Assembly (NCBI GenBank): GCA_036873755.1
Contig: JAVTVY010019578.1
Coordinates: 18,162-82,161 of the forward strand
Source of the DNA: Hanleya hanleyi
Lineage: Eukaryota; Mollusca; Polyplacophora; Lepidopleurida; Hanleyidae
Length of the DNA stretch: 64,000 nt
Direction of reading: 5' to 3'
A program made the translations under genes and the position numbers. A model generated the notes under the pieces. The model was not told where the DNA came from, made no database searches, and was given only the letters and a program-made list of their open reading frames with translations. Positions 58,973 to 64,000 of this stretch are shown one piece after another (positions within the stretch are counted from its first letter, which is position 1; every line of letters begins with the position of its first letter).

Positions 58973-59786
58973 TTAATAGTCCACTTTTCGCTGCGTGCAT
59001 CGCACCTCATCAGTACTTTTCATTATGCAAGTGGGAGGCTTCACCACTTTCCCGCGTTCGAATGCCACCGGTCGTCCCGTGTCATCTCTTATATCCACCG
59101 TGATCGTGTTGATGTCGATTTGTCGTACGGGCAAGTAGAGCATGTGGGTGAAACTGTGGGTGACTTGACCTCCATACGTCTTTTTAATGGGGACCACCCG
59201 TAACAGAGGTGTGTTGATATAGCCCACGATGTGGTTGTCCACCACGTCCGAGTAGACGTAGAGTCCGTACATACCCGACTTCATATCCATCGGGATCTCG
59301 CCTTGGTGGGCGGTGGGACCAGCGAACGTCCGTATATCGAAACCCAGCATTTGCTGTAGGATGGGACTCAGTACGACACTCGCGTTGGCGGTGACGATAA
59401 GCTGTGCCTTGTCGTTGTGTGCGTTGTAATCGAAGTCCACGTGATTCTTGAAGGGAAAGGATTTGATGGGGTTTGAAGTATTCGTGACCTCCCGTAGAGC
59501 CTTATAATGCAACAGTCTTGACAGCCCACCCATGAACTCCTTGGGAGTATCGTATTGGCCTTCGGGGAGGGTGAGTCGGGTGTCTTTTTTCTTCGTAGGT
59601 CACCTCGTACCACACTTCATTGGCTCGCACGTTGTACCACGAGTAAGGGTATTGGATATCCACGAGGCCACATTCCCAGCGCCCAGGTAAATGCAACGGT
59701 TGCGGTAACTGGGTCACATACATGGCCAAGGTGTTGTCAGGAAACACATCCAGCGAACTGTTACTGGGTAGGGTGAGGTAAAACAT
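58973..59786 (-). pseudogene. Polinton minor capsid/penton-like protein, frameshifted
   Basis: ATG at 59786. The first piece begins MFYLTLPSNSSLDVFPDN, with WECGLVDIQYPYSWYNV, a conserved opening of the Polinton minor capsid family. The frame changes in a run of six T (plus strand 59585-59590), and the second piece runs to 58973 with LGFDIRTFAG, GLYVYSDVVD and LLRVVPIKKTYG. Combined length of about 270 codons suits a single jelly-roll vertex protein. The assignment rests on the opening motif and position upstream of the capsid gene. Confidence 0.75.
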
Positions 59787-59818
59787 GGCGACTGAGCTGT
59801 CCTGCTGCTGCTGTTGGT

Positions 59819-60469
59819 TTAATAGGTGTTCCAGGCCTTGGGCGGTTGTGTCCGGCGTCGTGTTCGTCGCGGTGACTTGCTACGTGTCACGGCTCTGGAG
59901 ATGTGGGGTGTCCTGATCGAGGATGGTTTTTTAAAGGTCTGAAAAGAAGGTGCCCGTTGTGGTGGTGGTGTTTTGGGGGGTGACTTCGGTTCCCATTCGG
60001 ATTCCCAAGAAGGTAGTGGCCCACTCGGCGATTGCTGGGTTCGCTGCATAAAGGCCCAGCGGTGGGGGTTCCCCACCAATTCCTGTGGTACATGCATGTC
60101 TTTTAAGCCTTGAGCAAAGACCTCCCATCCTCGAGGATCCGTGTGCGACCTGCGTTGACGCATCAGGTCATTCACTAAATCCGTCATGTGGGTCCCCAGG
60201 ACCACCTGATTCTGTACCAGGAGTTCGCCTTTATCATTCCAAGTCATGTTAGGATTCTGTTTCATCCGTTGTAATACCAGGCCAGCTTGTTTCTTGAACG
60301 ATGCAGGTACACTCTTCAGGACTTCGTCTTCCACCCACTGTGGGCTGTGGGTGCTACCCTGTGTGCTGGCTGTTGGAGCGGTGCTGAGGTCGGCGGTGTG
60401 TCACGTGGTGGTGGTGGTGGTGGTCGTGTGGTGGAATGAGAGGGTTTTGTATTGGTCCATGAACGTCAT
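59819..60469 (-). pseudogene. Polinton Pro/Arg-rich protein, in-frame stop near the start
   Basis: Start ATG at 60469 (or 60460, same frame). A Thr/His-rich leader of about 20 codons is closed by TGA at 60403-60401, and the same frame continues uninterrupted to 59819. The body has VQNQVVLGTHMTDLVNDLM, DPRGWEVFAQGLKDMHVP and ELVGNPHRWAF, a conserved Polinton/adintovirus block of unknown function. The C-terminus is Pro-rich and then strongly basic (TRSKSPRRTRRRTQ). The stop lies in a CG-to-TG context (ACGTGA), consistent with CpG decay. No enzymatic motif; a virion or assembly role is a guess from position. Confidence 0.65.
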
Positions 60470-60639
60470 GTACCGTTAGGCGTCTCATTGTACCGTTGTA
60501 CTTTCTCACTGTCGCTTAACCCCGACCTCTGTAGATCTGTTGCCATCTCTCCATCCGAAGTGTTTCTGGTCTTCCGTAGGTGGGACAAGTGGGAGCGATT
60601 GGGAGGTTTTTGAAGGAACCGTGGTTCGACGAGGACCAT
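60466..60639 (-). CDS. Small Polinton ORF, 57 residues
   Basis: ATG at 60639 in good context (AAAAATGG). Predicted protein MVLVEPRFLQ...MATDLQRSGLSDSEKV ends at TGA 60468-60466, which overlaps the next gene's ATG as ATGA. That overlap is the main reason to believe it. It is not recognised as a known family. A competing plus-strand frame (about 60586-60705, ending ...YWTNLQAA) overlaps it. Confidence 0.35.
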   Translation of the reverse strand: MVLVEPRFLQKPPNRSHLSHLRKTRNTSDGEMATDLQRSGLSDSEKVQRYNETPNGT

Positions 60640-60690
60640 TTTTCGTGTGGTTCATTGTCGGCCGAAGAAGTCACCCAATACTGGACTAAC

Positions 60691-60996
60691 TTACAGGCGG
60701 CTTAACGGTGCTAAGATGACCCCGAGAAAGCCACCTTTCTGTAACACCTTTTTCTTTTGTGTTTGAGAGACTCGCTTCTGGACTAGGGTTCGGAGACCTG
60801 TCTTATGCTTGGTCAACTTGGTCTTCTGAGCCGGAGTCAGTGGTACGCTGCCTTTTAGCAGGTTGTACCCGATCTCGCACAGACGGCGTACAAGGTCAGG
60901 GTCCGCACCGCGTACAATGGTTCGGACCAACTCGGGTGGGGCCGTCTTCAACACACGGAGCGTGGGAGCGTGCTTCCGTACTCGCGCAGACATCAT
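60691..60996 (-). CDS. Polinton conserved small basic protein
   Basis: 101 residues from the first ATG at 60996 (a TTG two codons earlier is ignored). It contains PPELVRTIVRGADPDLVRRL, CEIGYNLLKGSVPLTPAQK, then a lysine-rich segment (KLTKHKTGLRTLVQKR, QKKKVLQKGG) and a hydrophobic end (FLGVILAPL). This arrangement is typical of a small protein found beside capsid genes in many Polinton-like elements. No enzymatic motif; role unknown, possibly virion-associated. Intact in this copy. A TATA-like ATAAAAA lies about 35 nt upstream. Confidence 0.7.
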   Translation of the reverse strand: MMSARVRKHAPTLRVLKTAPPELVRTIVRGADPDLVRRLCEIGYNLLKGSVPLTPAQKTKLTKHKTGLRTLVQKRVSQTQKKKVLQKGGFLGVILAPLSRL

Positions 60997-61029
60997 GTAC
61001 AACTAATGCCAGAACCCACAACTCTGCCC

Positions 61030-61036
61030 TTTTTAT
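61030..61036 (-). promoter_or_regulatory. TATA-like box before the small basic gene
   Basis: ATAAAAA on the minus strand about 35 nt before the ATG at 60996. Confidence 0.4.
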
Positions 61037-61148
61037 CCACCTCAGAGAACAGAGACAAAGTCAACCATGCTGTGGTATTCATTCTTTTCATTATCCCCAT
61101 CATCAAACACACACTCCAGCTGGGGGAGCCACTGTGGGTGTGTTTACA

Positions 61149-61756
61149 TTATTTTTGCATGTACACGTGGTGGGCCTCTCCGGGAAAGATGCCGGTCCGT
61201 AGTCGAAGGTGGTCGGGGGTGGCTTGCTTGAAGTCGAAGAGCATATACCCGTGCTGAGGGGTTGTGGCATCTTTGAAGGCTTCCAAAGCAAACGGTGTGC
61301 GGCCGGGATACATCTGTCTCGCCAGGTGCAGCAGTTGAGTGGTATCTCTTGGGTTTTTGAAGACCACCAGGTAGTGGGCATTTAAGCTGATGTTCCGATG
61401 TTCTTTGTTTTACTGAACAGATTCTGCACAATGTAGATGATGCTGAGCCGTCGATGGTGGCTGCCTTTGGTAAAGAGTTGGGTGACCCGCGCATCCGTCT
61501 CCGCCATGAGATCATCTAGAACCACCAAGGTGTCGGGTTCCAAATCGGCCAGGTTGGGTAGGCCTTCCACGAACGTGATGTGGGGCATTGCTGCATACGC
61601 TTCCTGCCATTCTCCGTAACACCGCACGACTCGGGCAATGGGTGGGGTGATCATGCTGTCGACGTGTTGAAGGAGCTTCCGGACGAAGTGCGTTTTGCCG
61701 GAGCCCGTCGGTCCTGCGATGACGCAAGTGAAGGGATGCTGCCACAGAGGGTCCAT
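61149..61756 (-). pseudogene. Polinton FtsK/HerA-type DNA-packaging ATPase, frameshifted
   Basis: Start placed at ATG 61756 (MDPLWQHPF). Walker A is GPTGSGKT near 61712; Walker B is LVVLDDL near 61530; the sensor-like segment YIVQNLFSKTK is near 61420. The frame changes near 61405 at the A-rich stretch, and the other frame carries NAHYLVVFKNPRD and FDFKQATPDHLRLRTG to the stop at 61149. About 202 codons in total, short but usual for Polintons. By family it pumps DNA into capsids. The start may lie further upstream, since the frame is open for about 15 codons before this ATG and overlaps the membrane-protein gene. Confidence 0.85.
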
Positions 61757-62232
61757 GGTTCGAGGTGTATCCGCTGTCGGGGTAACCCGCTCTTGTAAAT
61801 TTCGTACGAGTGAACTGGAGTGGTGGGTACAACGTGGGTCGTCGTTGTCTGTTCACTGCGAGAGATGATGGTGGTAGGTACAACGTCGGTCGTCGTTGTC
61901 TGTTCACTGGGAGGGATGAAATCCGGTGGGTCTTCAGACGTAGTGGGTGTACTTGGTGTAGATGTGGAGCTTGGTGTGGAGCTCGACGTGGCTTGTACAC
62001 GGGGTGTGGTGGTGACTGGGCTCGATACGGGGTTGACTGGTGCTATCTGTAGACCGGTTTCACTGGTGGCTGGTGTTCTCAGTTGGTTAAGTAGCGCGCT
62101 GACATAGGCTACGTCGTAAAACACACCTCCGTACAACACACTCAGCAGGGTTAGCACTATCACCACAAAGCCCACTTGCGCTTTGCGCGTTTTGGGAGAC
62201 GCTGTGTTCAGAGGCAGCTGCTGTTTGTCCAT
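61651..62232 (-). CDS. Polinton single-pass membrane protein with Ser/Thr/Pro-rich domain
   Basis: ATG at 62232. A short polar head of about 18 residues precedes one hydrophobic segment (VGFVVIVLTLLSVLYGG, residues about 20-37). A long Ser/Thr/Pro-rich region follows with two near-repeats, SEQTTTTDVVPTT and SEQTTTTHVVPTT. The last 35 or so codons overlap the ATPase gene in another frame, so the true end may be earlier. The Thr-rich part resembles an O-glycosylated stalk. Function unknown; many Polintons encode small membrane proteins here. A TATA box lies 48 nt upstream, on the integrase stop codon. Confidence 0.5.
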   Translation of the reverse strand: MDKQQLPLNTASPKTRKAQVGFVVIVLTLLSVLYGGVFYDVAYVSALLNQLRTPATSETGLQIAPVNPVSSPVTTTPRVQATSSSTPSSTSTPSTPTTSEDPPDFIPPSEQTTTTDVVPTTIISRSEQTTTTHVVPTTPVHSYEIYKSGLPRQRIHLEPWTLCGSIPSLASSQDRRAPAKRTSSGSSFNTSTA

Positions 62233-62279
62233 AGCACTGGTCGGACGTGAAATGAAGGATGACGGTAGTGGTGTCTGGC

Positions 62280-62285
62280 TTTATA
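62280..62285 (-). promoter_or_regulatory. TATA box overlapping the integrase stop codon
   Basis: TATAAA on the minus strand; its TAA (62283-62281) is the stop codon of the integrase gene. It is 48 nt before the ATG of the membrane protein gene. Confidence 0.5.
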
Positions 62286-63354
62286 GTCGTTTCACCTGGT
62301 TGGCAGCGACCCAGGAATTGGAGGAACTGGGCCAGCCTTGCCATTTGACGAAATGAAACAGTTTGCCACGTCGACGTTCCGTTTTCAAAATCTGCTCCAC
62401 CGTGTAGTAGTCTTGCTGTGTTGTTACGACAGGCTGTAATTCCGTCTCGTAAAACGTCCCTAGCAACGGTTCCCCTTGAAGATCTTCCAGTTCATAGACT
62501 CGCTGCTGTCGGGATAGGCGCCGTTTAATCAGGAAGTGCTCATCGCTCCAGTTGGGCAAGTAACTTTTCTCAAATTGACCTTTGACTTTACTGATCCGTA
62601 CAGGGTCCCCGACCTTGAACACCGCCTTCGGCGTTCGCTGCGATGGCCTGGGGTACAAGACACGCCGGACTTGGGCTTCATTGCGTTGGGTCACGGTAAT
62701 GGGGGCTCTCTCTATACTCCGATGATAGGCTCGATTGTAACCACTCACAAGTTTCGGGAGAACATCGATGTACCGCCTTGTATTCTTATAGGTGAAATAT
62801 TTATACATGCGGCCTTTGAATGTCCTGTTGAACCTTTCCACCACGGAAGCCTTGGTCTCGTTGTACGTATGGAAGAAAAACACCTTCTGGGCTTTCAGAA
62901 ACTGTTGGAACGGTCTGTTGAGGAATTCCGTGCCTTCGTCGGTTTGCAAATACAAAAGGTTTGCGCCCGGTCTTGAAGATGTCTTTGAACGCCGCTATGA
63001 GATTCGCCCCCGTTTTCGTCCGGATGGGTACCACCCACGCATACTTGGATAGGATATCGATGCACGTCAAGATATACCGATTCCCATCGTTGTGTTTGGC
63101 AAAGGCGCTCATATCGACCAAATCCGCTTGCCACTGGGCATCTATTCCGCCCACGATGACCCGGTTCCGTAGAAAATGGCGACGGACAGATCGATGTAAG
63201 GTATAGGTGTCTTGTTTTCTTAACCAATCTCGGACTTGGGCACGTTGTATCCCTGGGGTTTGGCCGCTCGATAGAGAGCCGACAATGCACTATAGGCCGC
63301 CGGACTGTCGGGACTGTAGCATAAGTTATCCAACACCTTCTCCCAGCTCTTCAT
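62281..63354 (-). pseudogene. Polinton retroviral-type integrase with C-terminal chromodomain, frameshifted
   Basis: ATG at 63354 (MKSWEKVLDNLCYSPDS). Catalytic core: first Asp in QADLVDMS (near 63130), second Asp in TDEGTEF (near 62935) and Glu in VVERFNR (near 62840), giving the D-D-35-E arrangement. SH3-like region KVGDPVRISKVKG near 62600. C-terminal chromodomain YTVEQILKTERRRGKLFHFVKWQGW (described in two parts: YTVEQIL near 62400, FHFVKWQGW near 62350). Frame changes occur near 63250-63258 and at an A run on the plus strand (62954-62957). By family it joins element ends to host DNA, and the chromodomain may steer it to chromatin marks. As written it is inactive. Confidence 0.9.
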
Positions 63355-63381
63355 GGTGACAAATGATGATGGACCCTGGCT

Positions 63382-63852
63382 CTATCGTTTATTTATAACG
63401 GGTATATCTTGGGCCGGAGTTTCTTTCTGATTTTCTTCGTTGGCTTCCACAGTGTACATGGTAAATGACCAGTCCAACTCGTCTGATGACCGCTTGATAA
63501 ACACTTGATCCACATCTACCACGGCATCTTCCAATGCAGACCATAGATCAGGGTGAAGGGGAAAATGCACTGTACCCCCATCTAGCCGAGCCAATTGAGC
63601 AAAGAAAGGGCCGCGTCGGATGTACACATCGTGACACAAGTGGATGAGATCGCCGTCCAGTTCACCAGACAACACCCGTTTGAATTTGGTCCAGCCCTCC
63701 CGGGACAGACGAATGTAAGCCGGGCACGGTTGTGTAGGATCCGCATCACAGATGTCTCCCACCTCCTCCATGATATCGACCATATCCGCATACACGTGCA
63801 GGAAAACCTCGGGGGTCAAGCTGAGATACGCCAGTATTATATGCTCCGTCAT
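63382..63852 (-). CDS. Unknown acidic protein of the Polinton, 156 residues
   Basis: Intact frame from ATG 63852 to TAG 63382, with a TATAAATA 40 nt before the ATG. It is strongly acidic (MVDIMEEVGDICDADP, SALEDAVVDVDQVF) with a few Cys (DICDADPTQPCPAYI, HLCHDVYIRR). No signal peptide, membrane segment or known motif. It is the first gene before the integrase. Its last codons contain the TATA box of the integrase gene. I do not recognise the family. It is one of the few undamaged genes of the element. Confidence 0.55.
   Translation of the reverse strand: MTEHIILAYLSLTPEVFLHVYADMVDIMEEVGDICDADPTQPCPAYIRLSREGWTKFKRVLSGELDGDLIHLCHDVYIRRGPFFAQLARLDGGTVHFPLHPDLWSALEDAVVDVDQVFIKRSSDELDWSFTMYTVEANEENQKETPAQDIPVINKR
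63390..63397 (-). promoter_or_regulatory. TATA box of the integrase gene
   Basis: TATAAATA on the minus strand, 36 nt before the integrase ATG, inside the last codons (VINKR) of the preceding gene. Confidence 0.55.
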
Positions 63853-63891
63853 GGTCAGTACGTGAATGGTACCAGATTTGACTGTCTCTCG

Positions 63892-63899
63892 TATTTATA
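63892..63899 (-). promoter_or_regulatory. TATA box of the unknown acidic gene
   Basis: TATAAATA on the minus strand, 40 nt before the ATG at 63852. Confidence 0.55.
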
Positions 63900-63932
63900 G
63901 GGAGAACCCCTTGAGATCAAAGGATCGGGTGG

Positions 63933-64000
63933 TCAAAGTCTAACCGGGTAATCAATGGCATCGTCGTCGGGTTCATGGCTAGACAGTTGTTCATTGGGTT
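63933..64000 (-). other. Possible 3' end of another Polinton gene
   Basis: An open minus-strand frame runs from the window edge to TGA at 63935-63933 and ends SHEPDDDAIDYPVRL. A second frame is also open to 63916, so the call is weak. Confidence 0.2.

Larger units (their letters stand above)
56733..64000 (-). mobile_element. Polinton/Maverick (adintovirus-like) element, degraded, right end outside the window
   Basis: Integrase, packaging ATPase, major and minor capsid proteins and an adenain-like protease occur together on one strand, the hallmark set of Polintons. DNA polymerase B is missing from the window and should lie to the right. The left edge is tentatively AGTGAAC at 56733, because Polinton inverted repeats start with AG and the flanking transposon end is immediately before it; the other inverted repeat is out of view, so this is not confirmed. 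Base composition is more GC-rich (about 50%) than the AT-rich host DNA. At least seven coding breaks show it is a fossil or poorly polished copy. Confidence 0.9.

Noticed and set aside
58585..59103. 172-codon plus-strand frame and other plus frames across the Polinton
   Set aside because: Opposite strand of the capsid and core genes, which have recognisable family motifs; the plus frames do not.
61512..62000. 162-codon minus frame overlapping the ATPase and membrane-protein genes
   Set aside because: His/Pro/Arg-rich frame produced by the Ser/Thr/Pro repeats of the overlapping gene.

Overview
The window is nuclear DNA from a metazoan, most likely a marine invertebrate. It is AT-rich, gene-poor and full of repeats. 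LINE, Penelope-like, SINE-like, MITE-like and Polinton (Maverick) relics are all present. Phyla cannot be separated from this sequence alone; the 'aaatttggtacacaggttcc' and 'ggtcaaggtcaaaggtca' repeat styles and the EF-hand genes fit a lophotrochozoan or another non-vertebrate bilaterian. There are no bacterial-style operons and no rRNA, CRISPR or functional tRNA gene.

Host genes. The only convincing host genes are three paralogues of a 180-residue EF-hand protein of the sarcoplasmic-calcium-binding type: plus strand at 15.9-16.5 kb, minus strand at 34.6-35.2 kb and 48.6-49.1 kb. Each has its whole coding region in one exon, and each has a 3' splice site exactly 7 nt before the ATG. Candidate non-coding first exons with a shared donor (ATCTCRAG|GTA) are seen at 14.46, 41.04 and 42.07 kb. 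The first paralogue carries a one-base frameshift in a T run. The two minus copies share 3' UTR sequence and an AATAAA signal, so they arose by segmental duplication. A short exon-like stretch with a Tyr motif lies at 8.15 kb (weak).

Repeats, left to right. Penelope-like RT relic (1.3-2.5 kb). Head-to-head LINE fragments (6.0-7.9 kb). Decaying ~170-bp tandem array (8.7-10.7 kb). piggyBac-like TTAA MITE (11.0-11.6 kb; other copies at 4.0, 35.4 and 46.2 kb). Duplicated block with a 1.13-kb insertion (12.2-15.6 kb). tRNA-derived SINE (18.5 kb). Small palindromic MITEs (19.1, 25.1 and 33.9 kb). 156-bp tandem array (21.0-23.2 kb). LINE RT relic (31.9-33.0 kb). A 3.66-kb giant palindrome (36.9-40.6 kb) inside the putative 5' intron of the second EF-hand gene. 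A 0.7-kb foldback (43.0-43.7 kb). A LINE split by a MITE (46 kb). A CpG-rich array with repeated TGCGCATGCGC sites (51.4-52.5 kb). A rearranged block of a transposon loaded with AGGTCA half-sites (53.4-56.7 kb).

Polinton. From about 56.73 kb to the window end lies a degraded Polinton/adintovirus-like element, with recognisable genes on the minus strand. In transcription order they are: an unknown acidic protein, integrase with chromodomain, a membrane protein, packaging ATPase, small basic protein, 57-residue ORF, Pro-rich basic protein, minor capsid-like protein, basic core-like protein, major capsid protein, and adenain-like cysteine protease. DNA polymerase B is not in the window and should lie beyond 64 kb. 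Most genes are broken by single-base run-length changes or in-frame stops. Short TATA boxes sit on or next to the stop codon of the preceding gene, showing a compact virus-like layout.
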